Source: Paralvinella palmiformis (Eukaryota; Annelida; Polychaeta; Terebellida; Alvinellidae). Taken from it: a stretch of 64,000 nucleotides of DNA. The position numbers and the translations under genes were made by a program. Every line of letters begins with the position of its first letter. Position 1 is the stretch's first letter. The DNA lies in NCBI GenBank assembly GCA_025642065.1, contig JAODUP010000107.1, positions 975,501 to 1,039,500 of the forward strand, given 5' to 3'. Shown piece after piece: positions 23,797 through 36,905 of this stretch. The notes under the pieces are model-generated. The model ran no database searches and was not told where the DNA came from. It saw only the letters and a list, made by a program, of their open reading frames with translations.

Positions 23797-24482
23797 CCCC
23801 AGGGAAAGGTTCTACTGGTCACACCTCCCAGGTGTAATCAGTGCCGAGGTTAATTATCTCATTAAATGACCCAAATTATTTGGGGGGTTCCCCAATAGCA
23901 ACAACCGCCCAAGTTACCAGTCTTAGTCACAGGTCTTAGGCTAGTCTTTGGATTAGTATGAATGATTTGTCGAGACAATTAACGTATATCCTTAGTTGGC
24001 AGGCAGATAGACACGCTATCTGTATACATTATTAACACAGGTGGTCGTCGACTTACGGCTGTTCAACTTTACGACCGACGGTACGACTTAAAGATGATTA
24101 TAATCTCATTACACAGTATAATATACGTAAGGTAATTATAATATAGGCCGACTTACGACCAGACCGGTCAGTCGTAACCATTCCAGGCCGCAAGTCAATT
24201 ACTACCTGTACACACACATATATATATATATATATTTATATTTGTACTGTGTTCTGTTGGACCCAACTGGAGGCTGGGTTCATAGATCTGTTACATAAGA
24301 ACTGACCAGTTCGTAGCATAGTTATGTATGGCGTCGTCAGTTTGATGTCAGTATGCCCTTAATAGGACCGTAGACGTTCTTTATCGGTACACACTAAGAG
24401 GGCGTTGAGTACCGGTAGATAAGCTACCTTTCCCCTACCTAGTTTTTAGTTGTGAGGAATGAAGGCTCAGATTTGGCTCTGT

Positions 24483-24483
<1 letters not shown>

Positions 24484-24528
<45 letters not shown>

Positions 24529-24555
24529 GTGTGTGTGTGTGAGTGTGAGCGCGCG
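24484..24555. repeat. (TG)n microsatellite
   Basis: Two long tg runs are separated by ttatg and end in gagcgcgcgcc. Further runs nearby are (CA)n(GA)n at 24828-24889 and (GT)n at 25203-25237. Confidence 0.93.
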
Positions 24556-24860
24556 CCAGGAAAAGTCACTTCTTTATATTGAATGCCCTGATAATCATGT
24601 ATATACTTAACCCTGTGTCACACACACACACACGTACGAAAAGCGATTAGCTGGTTCCCACAGGCTGATGAGTAGACCAGACACATGCTTAGGTATACGC
24701 ACACATCTATTAATATGTGGAGGTATGAACATTTTATTTTAGATTAATATATGTATAGTTGTATTTAGATTTATGGAGGTAGGTATGTTGATGCTCTGTG
24801 CCTGTTGCCTCTTACTATGTACCCTAAAACACACACACACACACACACAGGCACACACAC

Positions 24861-24891
<31 letters not shown>

Positions 24892-25201
24892 ATTATATAT
24901 TACCCTCACTTCATACCTCTCATTAAGTAAGAGATCTTTATCATCTATTCACCATATATTACAAACCATCCTTGTTTCGGCCGTTGACTTGATGTCTTTT
25001 TACGCCATATAATGTCTGATGTATCCCTCTCCCCCCCCCCCCAGACCTGCTAGGTTCTGATGTAGTAGTCTATACTTATTTAGATGAAATAACAAAAAGA
25101 CAACAAAGACTACACTGATGGTATGTCACATGATGTCCAAAGCTCCCAGAGGTCTCATAATGTCAGCAATAGTAGGATGTTAATCTGAAGTACTGCTTCA
25201 T

Positions 25202-25237
<36 letters not shown>

Positions 25238-25620
25238 ATCTCCCCGAGCAGAAGAACTAATGCACAAGCCAAGAGCCATATAACAGACCTCTAGCGGGTA
25301 TTTACTTACTTATTAGGCAGCACCTAATACGATTATGCGGACATTACAGAAGCTTTGTTCTGTAACCACCGTAATGTATTGGCCTGTGAGGGCCGGGGTT
25401 ACATGTATCCCGGGTTGGGGGGAGGGGGGGGGGAGTGGATGGGGAGGAGGGGTCTTCGAGTAGCCTCGGGCCGGGTGTTTATATAATGGGATGGTAGCCA
25501 TCTGACACTGGGCTGATAACAATGATTAACTCTTATTATAGGCTTCCAATAGCATAACAGATGTTCTCCCGATAAGACCGGGATGAGGTTTTAGCGGATG
25601 TTATTACGGCGCTCACTGTA

Positions 25621-25623
<3 letters not shown>

Positions 25624-25673
<50 letters not shown>
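25624..25673. repeat. (CT)n microsatellite
   Basis: About 50 bp of pure ct. The open frame over it is a Ser-Leu repeat. Confidence 0.95.
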
Positions 25674-25675
<2 letters not shown>

Positions 25676-26948
25676 GCTGATCATCACCGAATAGCTTCAA
25701 TCTGTAGTACGACAGAGAGATGTCCAGAAGTAACTATCATTGTCATATCAATTGTTGTTGTTGTTGTTGTGATTGTTGTTGTGGTACTGTGTCAGTTGAC
25801 CATGAACTAAATTTTAAGGATCCACTGCGCTCTCTTATGTTTTACTTTAATTATTCTTTTGAAATTGGCATACTTATCAATACTGGCTATGTGGTGTGTG
25901 TGTGTGGGGGGGGGGGTAAGATCAGCCATTGGGCACACACACACACACACACATACACACAATTGTTATTATTGTTGTATATGCCAATTTAGACCAACAA
26001 ATAGCACTACGTTTTCCTGTTTTTCCCGCTGTCACAATTTCTCGAGGTTCAGATATTAACGTTTTTCAGCGGAAAAGTCAAAATAGAAAAAGGTTTTAAT
26101 GGGATACATTCTGGTTCTGATAGGCCATTGTATTATGCTCAACCGGCAGGACTGGCTCGTATCAGGTGTCGTGATAATTTTCCATTGTTCTGTTGGTTAA
26201 GGCATAAACTCCGAATGCTTGCCGTGGAAATAAAGACCCGCTGACTGCCATAACTCAGCCTTGTTGCGTCTCGATATGACCTGGCTGCACGGTCTAGCAT
26301 AGTAACTGACCGGACTTCCCCGCAATTGGTTTTAACAGAAGACGTCTTGTTTTCTCTGTATACAACAGTCGGCGTTCGTTGGCAGGTATACACGCCTATG
26401 GGATACGTATGAAGGCGTGATGGACCGAGATATGCCGAACGTCGGTGATACAGACCCGGAGATGTACAGCAGCCACCTGGTGGTGCGATAATGTACTACT
26501 ACTACTACTAACCGACATTGGCCTCCGCTGGTTGTTTACAAGCTACCTGCAGACAATAGCCAGCTATACCACGAGAAGTTGCCCTCTCAGATCGTCGGCT
26601 GGTCAGAAGAAAACACACCCCATGTGTTGATGTTGAGAATAGGCAGCGAATTAAGAGTAGCGAGCCAGCCGAGCCATCTAGGCTTTATCTCTCTCCTCTC
26701 TCACTCTCTCTCAACCTATCCCAGACTCGTGAAATATGACGTGTGTTGTATGTTGTTGTTGTGGTTGTTTTGCAGCTGTTTTTTAGCTGTCTACTGACGG
26801 GAAGTGGTAACGTGAAGGGAAGGGGATTGTTCTCTTTGATTTCAGTGCCTCGCTGAGGATGTTGATATGGCGGATATTATGTAGACCTTGGAGCGGTAAT
26901 GCGCGAGAGTTAGCCGGTATTGCATTTGTCAAGGCTATAATGTTCGGG

Positions 26949-27912
26949 GGCCGTGGGGGTTGCGGTGTTACTCAATCCGAGTGGGTTTCGACGGAACTGA
27001 AACCTGCAATCCCCGTACCTGGAAAATTGCTAATATAACAGATATATCATTTCCCTTACATGTAATGAACAGGTAAACACATGTTATCTTTTATTAAAAG
27101 GCAACCAACCAACCATTGCATTTTGTTGTAATAGGACACTCTGGGGCTGTTTACCTGTAATTAACTATCCCACCTTTAGGAAAATCACACTAATAAATGC
27201 ACGAATTGATACACCATGCAGTTTGTGTGTGTGTGTGTATGTGTGGACCCCCAGACGAATATACCGACATACATATAACACCGTGTACATTACACGTATA
27301 ACATAATGTGCATATCTTTTGAAAACAAACCACGTATTATTTACTGTATAATTTTTTATTATGATAACCTTTTGTCTCCTCTGCCTATTGTTTTCGGAGT
27401 ACCACCTCTGTTATTATATTAACCCTCGCTGATATCGGATGTAAATATAATTTACAAATACACAAGCAGTTCGCTGTTTTACGGGTCGTGTTGTGTTTGA
27501 GGCTTTCATTTAGAGAGTTTTACATAGTAGTTGTTGTTAAAGAGTAGGGTACAGACCATTGTCTGTCGCCTATAGGACACAGCCAATGTTCTAATGTTTG
27601 TTTGTTTTGTTTTTCGGGGACAATCCCCAGGCTGTCGCTTATTGGGCACAGTCTTTATGTTGGAGTGGTTGAGAAATCCTACTCCCCCACCACTTACGGG
27701 AGAGCAGTACGGAAAGATGGAGCCGAAATACCCTGAGGGTGGTCACTGCCAGAGTGTTTTACGTCCTCATGGGGTCTCGCACATCCCCCCTTTATTTTGA
27801 ATAATTCAGTGGAGTTGGCAGCGTCATTTAACGTGGTCAGCCACCCACGATGTTGTGAGCCGAGAAATTAATCTCTGGAAAAGTTTCGACCTCTTGCTGG
27901 GTTCGAACCTGT
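26949..27912 (+). repeat. 964 bp tandem duplication, copy 1
   Basis: This copy begins ggccgtgggggttgcggtgt. It is repeated almost base for base 964 bp downstream. Only a few differences from copy 2 are visible: length of a (TG)n run, a T-run/(ATT) indel, one C/G substitution (taccacctctg vs taccagctctg) and a 3 bp indel (tcactgccagag vs tcactagag). Its last roughly 300 bp carry a SINE-3 body without the tRNA-like head, because the duplication breakpoint falls inside that head. The open frames in it are not recognised as proteins. Confidence 0.95.
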
Positions 27913-28888
27913 GGCCGTTGGGGTTGCGGTGTTACTCAATCCGAGTGGGTTTCGACGGAACTGAAACCTGCAATCCCCGTACCTGGAAAATTGCTAATAT
28001 AACAGATATATCATTTCCCTTACATGTAATGAACAGGTAAACACATGTTATCTTTTATTAAAAGGCAACCAACCAACCATTGCATTTTGTTGTAATAGGA
28101 CACTCTGGGGCTGTTTACCTGTAATTAACTATCCCACCTTTAGGAAAATCACACTAATAAATGCACGAATTGATACACCATGCAGTTTATGTGTGTGTGT
28201 GTGTATGTGTGGACCCCCAGACGAATATACCGACATACATATAACACCGTGTACATTACACGTATAACATAATGTGCATATCTTTTGAAAACAAACCACG
28301 TATTATTTACTGTATAATTTTTTTATTATTATGATAACCTTTTGTCTCCTCTGCCTATTGTTTTCGGAGTACCAGCTCTGTTATTATATTAACCCTCGCT
28401 GATATCGGATGTAAATATAATTTACAAATACACAAGCAGTTCGCTGTTTTACGGGTCGTGTTGTGTTTGAGGCTTTCATTTAGAGAGTTTTACATAGTAG
28501 TTGTTGTTAAAGAGTAGGGTACAGACCATTGTCTGTCGCCTATAGGACACAGCCAATGTTCTAATGTTTGTTTGTTTTGTTTTTCGGGGACAATCCCCAG
28601 GCTGTCGCTTATTGGGCACAGTCTTTATGTTGGAGTGGTTGAGAAATCCTACTCCCCCACCACTTACGGGAGAGCAGTACGGAAAGATGGAGCCGAAATA
28701 CCCTGAGGGTGGTCACTAGAGTGTTTTACGTCCTCATGGGGTCTCGCACATCCCCCCTTTATTTTGAATAATTCAGTGGAGTTGGCAGCGTCATTTAACG
28801 TGGTCAGCCACCCACGATGTTGTGAGCCGAGAAATTAATCTCTGGAAAAGTTTCGACCTCTTGCTGGGTTCGAACCTGTGGCCGTTGG
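27913..28888 (+). repeat. 964 bp tandem duplication, copy 2
   Basis: This is the near-identical downstream copy. At the junction and the far ends the shared short sequence ggccgt[t/g]gg marks microhomology. Beyond 28888 the sequence continues into gcaccaagtgccgggtgctt, the rest of the SINE-3 head, so this copy holds the original right-hand boundary. Confidence 0.95.
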
Positions 28889-28930
28889 CACCAAGTGCCG
28901 GGTGCTTAACCGCTAGCTCACTCAATGCTC
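28560..28930 (-). repeat. SINE-3 (third tRNA-like family), minus strand
   Basis: Read on the - strand, it opens with gcattgagtgagctagcggt, then taagcacccggcacttggtg, and a good B box ccacaggttcgaacccagc. The body then runs through sequences whose + strand reads tctcggctcacaacatcg in complement, gcagcgtcatttaacgtggt, cctcatggggtctcgcacat and cggaaagatggagccgaaat. A headless copy lies in the first duplicate and a diverged copy at 39.2 kb. The outer limit near 28560 is approximate. Confidence 0.6.
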
Positions 28931-31900
28931 TAACGTAGAAAAGTCTGTTTGTATACAGGTCGTGTGGGCATCCAAGTTACCATGCGAGTATTTCCTGATT
29001 GGCTGGGAGTTTGTAGACAATCAGCCAATAAAAATCGGTCCTGAAATCCGGATATGCCCTTGGATAAATGCGCCCTAATGGCTGCAATACGTGTAAACAT
29101 CTTGGCGATGGTTTAAGTCTTTTTATTATCGAATCGGTTCCAACAGAAAGTTCAACTGGCCAAGTTGCAGAAACACGGACCAGCTGAGCTGTTCCACTTT
29201 TTAAGACATTAATTGCCCCCGTTAAGTTCAAGCTGCATACCTGTTCAAGTAAATGAGAGTCTTCACTGTGATAGATACCATGGGCTTTCTTACTGACTGT
29301 AGAGATATGTTTGCGAAGAAGAGAACTAGTGCACGAATTGCCTTCATTTGCGCACCAATGCCTTAAAGTAAACCGCGAGACAGTATCAACAATCTGTAAT
29401 ACGGCAGGTGGATTTTAATCCAAAATAGACTAATCTCCTCGAAAAGTCGTCCTAGTGAAAACATATTACCGATGTGATATCAAATCCCCCATGGGTGATT
29501 TTCAGACACTATATAGGACCCCCCCCGCCAGTGTCAATAAATGCCACTATTGCTATAAATGATACTATTTCTAAAGCTGCTACTACTAACCATCAGATTC
29601 GTCACCTATACCATTAAAACAACCAAAGTTTGCCCATCACCCAATACGAAGTAGCAGTAGCATGAACTTGTGTAGTTTGTTCTTGAGACATTGCTCTGTA
29701 GTTACATCAATGATGTGTATAATGATTTCATTTAGTTATGCAAGTCATGCATAAATGATTTGTAGTGCAATTTGTTATGCCTAAAATAAATAACAGTTCA
29801 TTAACAGCCCGTGTTTGTTAACTTTCTGACACCATGTTGGACGCACATAATTAGCCACGAAATCAGCCTCCTCGTTCTATTTCTGTGTAAGACATTACCA
29901 AATACTGGACATTTGGAGGTTTATGTATGCTATTACTTACATAAATAGTTACTGGGACAGTGCTATAATATATTAAGAAATGATACATTTAGCACGGGAT
30001 GTATATTCTATAGTCGGAGTGATATTCCTATTATAGATTCCGTGGGGGGGGGTGACAATTCGATCTCACACCGGCGATCTATTGTCTCTTCTTCTCTGTA
30101 TTATTTAAAATAAAATTTATTTGTCCACTTATTGTACGGTGTCTAGGGAATAAACACGTGATGACTCGATTTCCATATTCACATGTATTGGTATTGAATT
30201 CGCTTACCCGGACCGAGTGTCGAGTGTATGCATAGCTATCGGGGAAAGCCAGGTCTGTGCCATTAAAAGATTGAGACAATATCCTGATGGGAGGAAGGCC
30301 TTCCACCAACAGATGTATTGCTCCGTCGACTAATTTCCAGCATTGTTTGTCCTTTCTTCCCGCGGTGTTTGCGTAATAGGATTCGCTGTTTGTTCTGTGG
30401 CGGTGGCCTTATGACGAGAATCTAGATGACGGATGGGAGCAGGTGGGCAGTTCGGTTTCTCCATTTGGCGTCATTTCGTACACGCGCGCGGCGGTCGGCG
30501 TTCTTTATTTGCCCGGAAGCCCTTCATCATTCTCCCGCCAGTCCACGCGTTGTCTCGTCCTTTTCGCCATTATAAGAGATCATCATGATTGCATTCCTTT
30601 GATTGGGTGTAACGCCTATCGTCAATTGTAAGCCTTCAGTCATTCGTAGCGGATAGATACACAGGTAGACACAAAGGAGAATAATAATAATCTTTTTAAA
30701 AACGTGCCAGGTTTGGTATAGGATGGTGTTAGCTGCCTGACATCAGTTATCAAATTGACAGCCATTGCTGCTTCGTGTACATTACGTCCTTACTATAAAA
30801 CCAAGCTAAGGCGATCCACTCTGGATCATTTCCGATCTTGTATTGGGCAGATTTTATTCCATTCTTTGGATTTGTTGGGTAGGTAAGGGCGAGTACCCCC
30901 GCTCTAGATAGGGTGGGACGTAAAGGTGCGTGTGTGTGGGGGGGGGGGGTTCCGATTAATCTCGGTGCCGAGTTGAACCTCATGAGACACATGGCCAAGA
31001 AGCGATTCTTTGAGGAAATAAAACCTTTTATTGTTGGAGTGAAACATCCCACAGACATGGCGACATGGAAATCTGGATTGTAGTGCCATGCCTGCTGGAA
31101 CGACGAGAGCGTTCAGTATGAACGTGTGAAGAATGGAATGGGGGGGGAGCGTTTCGATGACAGAGTACTTCCATAACACCATACCACGAAGATTGTTGGC
31201 CTGTACTCGTTGGCGGCGCACTTAAGAACGTAGACAATCCGCGGATTATGGCTATGAATGGTAAAAGTGTGGTCGTCATTCTGGTCGAGAAATTGGCCTA
31301 GATTATGGAAGATTATAGCGTTTTGTCATTTCGGAGGTTGGCTTCGAGTGCTGCCATCGACAAATAGACGTCGTCTTCCATCAGGAGATGGTGCCTGAAC
31401 TTGATGGTAGCGACAGGAAGGCGTTGCCCAAGTGAAATGATCCTCTCGTATATCGGTTCCGACCGACGACGTAATGGGTGTCGCCCGTCTCTATACTGTA
31501 CAGCCGGTAGAAGGCTTCGCTTCTTAACGTAGGCGTCCATTTCTCTCTGGTTCTTCGTTCGACTTAGCCGGCATCAAGGTGCAGTTGTGTATGCGGACAT
31601 GGCCCGGGTCGTCCTGTGGGCATGAATCCGTCTGTAAAGAGGGTGATTGTGTTGTGTGTCTCTGGTGGGTGAGACGCTCTCGCTTCTTGGGTAATAGATT
31701 GCGTGGTTTGTTAAGATAGTCTCCCGTATAATGTGCCTCGTCGTGGCTGTCCTTATTGGAGATATCTCGCTATAATTCTTCTGCTGGCTGTCATTGGATG
31801 TAATGAGTTTCAACGTTTTAGTATGGAAGAGAGTCCACCGTCTAACTACGGTTAGCGTAGAACCGAATTAATCCTGGCCAGTATGCGGTGCCATAATTCA

Positions 31901-33369
31901 AACCATTGTTTCGCTGTAATCTTATCCAGCCTTTTTTTAGATTTGTAGTTGATATAAACATATTTGGCTTGCCGTTTAGAATGCGTTGGTCGTACCTTGA
32001 TTAGGAGTGCCCAGGCTCGGGAACAAAGGACATCCCAATTACTAGACTACCAGTGCTGCTAATAATAATAATAATAATACTTTTACAATCAAGTCAGGAT
32101 GACCAACCGAGAAAGAAATTAAACAATTCTCTGGTCTCTTGCAGGAATATCAGGCAGAATGTCAGTGTGCTGGGAATTTCGTTGTACTAGGGACGAGTTC
32201 AGTTGTGTCTCTGTTTCGGAAAGGGGGTTATAGTATCATCAATTACTAAATGTGTGTGGGGGGGGGGTGCAGGCGGCTGTTCTGGTTCTCTGTAACCAAA
32301 GGCCAGTCTGATTACAATACATATTCTTCTGGTCATATTGTTTTGTTGGTCACGATTTTTAACAATTAGTACCTTTAGTATGTCTGCAGGTCTGCAGTTG
32401 CCTTTTCACACCGCAGACTTGCAATCTCTTCCACCACCAGACCCACAGCTGGTCGTCAGCTGAGTGCCTGTATTTGTTCGTACCTGCAGTGTCCGTTCAT
32501 TGTACGATGTCCTTCGCGAACTACGTTTATTTCAAAGGATTTGAATCAAATTCAGCCGGAAATCCCCCCCCCCCACCATTCAAAGGAACGCTTTCATCGG
32601 ATCAAGTGTCCCCCGTCAGTAAGATTGGTGGCGGGTATAATTCCGCTACCCCCCCGGGACCTCTCGGTACGCCAGCCTCACAGCCCAAAGGGACCGTTTT
32701 ATGTATTGTCTGGGAGGCAGACAGTCAGTCGGAGGGTGAATCCTCCCGTTAATGATGAGCCATTCTCGGTGGATCATACTTATCTGCTCGATCCGGTTAT
32801 TTAAATGCGGTTTGTCAGCTGGTCCGAGTTAACAGAGGCCTGAGTAGAAGTTGTCCTCCAACTCGGTCGAGGTTTTAACTACATCATGTCTCTCCGCTCT
32901 CTCTCTCTCTCTCTATGTGTGTGTGTGTGTGTGTTTTCAGGAGCTATTGTTGGCCTCATTAGCGGCGCTAGTTTCCCTTTGGTAACTAATTCTATTTCCG
33001 GTCTAGATGACGTTTTAGAACACCGCACTGTGCGGCTCTGGCGTGTCTTCGTCCGATCAATTTGCACGTTCATTTACATTCCAAGTGGCAAGAAATGTGA
33101 GCGGTTGTCGAGTTTTTGGTTGTTGGCGGTTTTTACTCCCCGCCTTTTCTTTGGTACGTAGTTGTTGTTTTCGAATCTGTTAATTACCGATGTTTCTCAA
33201 GTTACGGAAAACCGGGCACAAGCATTGGCAAGTATTCCGGGTTCGTGTTTTCTGATAGAAACAGTCCCCGTCGTCGGGTGATTATTTTCGATGCGTTGAT
33301 GAAGGGCGGCAGGAGATCGTTATCAGTGGAAGTCAAAAAGGGTTTCCTACTGTCGTGGCTGACAAGGAT

Positions 33370-33475
33370 ACTTCCTTAGCGCAGTTAGTAGCTAGCTTAG
33401 TGGACTGTAGATATCCGACCCTTGGGATCAAATCCCAATGTTGGATATGGCTGTGGAGTGTTTCATCCAACAATC
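33370..33475 (+). repeat. SINE-2-like head, diverged
   Basis: cttccttagcgcagttagta, then a B-box-like stretch gggatcaaatcccaatgttg, and gctgtggagtgtttcatcca. It combines a tRNA-like head with a SINE-1-like gtttcatcc phrase, so family assignment is uncertain. Confidence 0.45.
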
Positions 33476-34597
33476 AAAAGTTTCGGACTGATCATATAAT
33501 TTCATTGTGGAGTAGCGTCTTCGGCCGTCTAACTCAGCTGAGCCCTTCATCTAGTCTTTATTACTAATCGGTGAGGAACTGTTTGAAATTCTCCAGCCAA
33601 TGGGTTATTTACTTTGTTTGGCCGCTAGAGTTAGTTTACCGTATTTAGCTCTGCGTTTTGAATATGAAACGCCCTTTTAAATATTTATGCGTTTTGCAAC
33701 AAATGATTTCCTGTGTGACGTCACAAAAATAGGAAAATGGCTGCCAACGCAATGTAGTATCGATTTCTTTAAGCCAAGATCATTTTTAATGATAGGATTT
33801 CTTCTCTAACAAATGATGCTTTATTGTTGTTGTTTTTTGTACACCTGTAATAAAATAATTTTATATTTATATATAACCAGTTGTCTATTTTTGGTTGATC
33901 TGTTTATGCCTATCTTATCACGCAGTAGTCATTTGAAAAATAGATGCGGAATTACGACCCGAATGGCCAACGATAGGTTACCGGGAAGAGGGTGGTGGGT
34001 GTTCCGACTCCAGAATAGGTAATTAAGGACACGGGACGAACTAATTGTTGATTAATTACTTTGTTAGGCCCGGTCTTCCTTATTAAAAGTCTGGCATTCC
34101 CCCCGGCAATCATCCGTCTTCCCAAGACGTCGTCCTGAGCCGTGAACGTGAGTTTTTTCCGAACTAGACGACGAATGTTTCCCCTGTCCGTTTTCCATCC
34201 GTCATTGTTGCCACCCCGTGTGTGTGTCTTCAACACTGTCTGTGGCCGACTGACACCTTATACAGACATTGTTTGTTGGTCTGTCCGTCTGTAAGGGATG
34301 ATGGCCTATTGGTATAGGACCGGCTCTTAGGAGAGCTTCGGACAGGGACAGTTATTGTCACCGTGGCCGTCGTATCATCGAAAATGGTATTATACAGACA
34401 CCTGGATCATACTTCAGACCTTGATAGGTCTCATTCGGGATCCGTTATTGTATTTCTGTGGTCTTTTGCCGCTCCCGTTTTTTAATCATTATTTTGAAAT
34501 TGAAAATATATAACTGTTAACTTATTGTCAAGCTATCTATTGTAATACAATATATGGATGAAATATCGTAATTATTTGTTAGGTATAGTCCACACGG

Positions 34598-34639
34598 GCG
34601 CGCGCGCGCACACACACACACACAGAGAGAGGGGGGGGG
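34598..34639. repeat. (GC)n(CA)n(GA)n(G)n composite microsatellite
   Basis: cgcgcgcgcg, then cacaca, gagaga and a nine-base G run. Confidence 0.9.
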
Positions 34640-34665
34640 ACTCTTCTCATTTATCAGTCCGATGA

Positions 34666-34859
34666 TGATCACGATGATGATAATTGATGTTTTACGACCA
34701 CTTTTGTGCACACGGTAGGCTAAATGGGCCGAGCGACCTCCAAAGGTAACGAAGCGAAGTCAAAGATGAAACACCCTTCAGATATGCCCACGCCGAGATT
34801 CGAACACGTGTGGTAGTGATCCGTGGTCCAGCACGCTACCACTAGACCACGGAGGTGCC
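34666..34859 (-). repeat. SINE-1 copy, minus strand, with target-site duplication
   Basis: The copy is full length: on the + strand, gataattgatgttttacgac, then cttttgtgcacacggtaggc, taacgaagcgaagtcaaaga, cgagattcgaacacgtgtgg and ctagaccacggaggtgcc. Perfect 12 bp flanks tcagtccgatga occur at 34654-34665 and 34860-34871. Confidence 0.96.
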
Positions 34860-35605
34860 TCAGTCCGATGAGGGAATAGGTCTTTTTCATATTCCTAAAC
34901 ACAGACAATGATGACGATAGATAATGTTGACCAAACAAATAGTTATCATCGCGCACTGAACTGAACCCTCAGATAGTAGCCAATACAATCATTGATAGGT
35001 AGAGGTGAGGTGTGTGTGTGGGGTGGGGGGTCGCCGCAGAGACAAGAGGCCTGGGCCAGTGTAGTTGGTCTAAGCCACATAAGTCAAATAGTACTCATAA
35101 ATCTGGTGGAATATTACTATAAAATATGCTTTCTCGTTGCTAAATGCAAGAAATGACAGTAGTAATCGGTAGAGAAACCCATACACTTTAAAACAGGCAG
35201 CATATAGTGGCCATAGCCAAACCTGAGTAAAGTACCCCTTTAAGAGCAATATAACAGTATCATATATTGCAGCGTTTGTGTACGAATACACTTTTCTGAA
35301 ATAACCGCAAACGAAATGTTTTAGTGGCTGAAGTTATCCAGTACAAAAGAGGGGATGTCGATTTGTAACTTGATGGTCAATATAGTGGGTGTGTCCGTAT
35401 GATAGGGGCCTAGCTTTGGGGTGAGGTGGGGGCGTGTTGTAGTTTTATTTCAAGTACTGACTGGAAAAATCGTCACCTTTGTGTACTGAATCCGGAATTG
35501 GAAAGTAACACCAACTCAAATACACACACTTTATTTTCTATTTAAGTATTGGTCATTTTAATCATAATTCTAGTACACGCCTTTATTATATGTAACATAA
35601 AACAC

Positions 35606-35611
35606 ACAAAT

Positions 35612-35646
<35 letters not shown>

Positions 35647-35652
35647 CACACA
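35606..35652. repeat. (CA)n microsatellite
   Basis: A ca run interrupted once by aaacac. Confidence 0.93.
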
Positions 35653-36068
35653 GGGGGTTGCATAATGCATTACCTGAACGTCGTATATTACATGAGGAGA
35701 GACAAACCAATTTCATTTGTCTCCAGGTTTTGTGCTATAAATTATCCACGCCCATATTTATCTTCAACGTGACTCCCACCTGATGGGTTCCGATGTCAGA
35801 ACTAGGTTTGTTCACGGGGGGGGGGGGATTTATGATTACATTATCTGGTTGATTCATCGTGGTCTTGATCCAACAAACCGATAAACACTCCTGTTATGGT
35901 TAAGATATTAACTGTAATGGTTCACTGGTCCTCCATGATCCCCCCGTGAAGATTACATGTGACAAGACAAAACACTTGTACACTGTTGCTGTACCTAGGG
36001 GTGAAGTAGGAGAGTAGAATTCTTATGAAAACATTACAGTGGTAAAACTTCATAATGATATTAGATAT

Positions 36069-36340
36069 TAGAGGCCTGCACGGGTTGGGTTAATCCATTT
36101 CGGTTGGGCGGGTTGTAACAGGAATTTTGTATGTTTCGGGTTTCGGACTCCATTCTTGTGGGTTGGGTTGGGTACGGGTTATAGTCTTGTTGGTTAGGTT
36201 GAGCACGGGTTCAATATAATTTTTAGTATGGGTACGGTCTGGGTTCGGGTTGAGATGTGTGGGTTTGGATTGGGTGTGTGTTGAGAAGTTGCGGGTTGGG
36301 TCGGGTATGGGTTCAGCTTTCCAACCGATGCAGGGCTCTA
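36069..36340. mobile_element. hAT-like non-autonomous element, G-rich
   Basis: This 272 bp element has terminal inverted repeats tagaggcctgcacgggttgg and ccaaccgatgcagggctcta. The 8 bp flanks ttagatat and gtatatat match at six of eight positions, which fits hAT-type insertion. The interior is rich in gggttgggt/cgggt motifs on the + strand, with no coding capacity. The right flank is a (TA)n microsatellite, which blurs the target duplication. Superfamily assignment is an inference from TIR form and duplication length. Confidence 0.6.
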
Positions 36341-36382
<42 letters not shown>

Positions 36383-36473
36383 ATGCAGTTATTGGAGATT
36401 TCTTAATTAACGTGTTTTTCTTGAAAAGTCACGTAATATCTGGAAAATCATCTTGAGTGTGTTGGGCGTTCGT

Positions 36474-36560
36474 TAAGATGGCGCAGTGAATGGAGCGCTG
36501 CGCTGCAAACCTTCTGATTGTAGGCTCGAATCCCGTTCACCCCTTTGTTTGTGGTATTTA
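36474..36560 (+). repeat. SINE-2 head
   Basis: aagatggcgcagtgaatgga, then gcgctgcgctgcaaaccttc, tgattgtaggctcgaatccc, gttcaccc gives a clear A-box/B-box tRNA-like unit. No SINE-2 tail follows, so the copy is truncated or decayed. It lacks a convincing acceptor stem and is not called a tRNA gene. Confidence 0.6.
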
Positions 36561-36858
36561 TTTCCGCGCGCGTGTATGTGGCAAATTTACGTCTTATATA
36601 TTTAAAACTCGTGTCGTTTATGACATATATCAGCACAAAGTATAGACTACAATGTCCTCGTGTGATACACAGTATACGGATGGTGCACCATATAGTTTGC
36701 CGGTATGGGAATTTCATTGGTGGCGTCTGATGTATGTGTCTGTCTGTATAGTGGGCTGGCAATGGGTGAAGATGACTAACCTTTGATAGGTATTTAACCT
36801 TTGATTGGTGTTGATTTCCCAGTCTGTATATATTCACGTCAGTCAGTCAGTCAGTCAC

Positions 36859-36861
36859 TGA

Positions 36862-36904
<43 letters not shown>

Positions 36905-36905
36905 C
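36859..36905. repeat. (CTGT)n microsatellite
   Basis: gtct units preceded by a short (CAGT)n run at 36839-36857. Confidence 0.93.

Noticed and set aside
31028..31813. Series of minus-strand frames of 75-105 codons at 30.75-31.8 kb
   Set aside because: The frames overlap in different registers with no shared family, and the segment has poly-G runs and SINE-like phrases. I could not support a gene.
36069..36340. Interstitial telomere repeat
   Set aside because: GGGTT-like motifs are irregular and bounded by inverted termini, so a transposable element is the better explanation.
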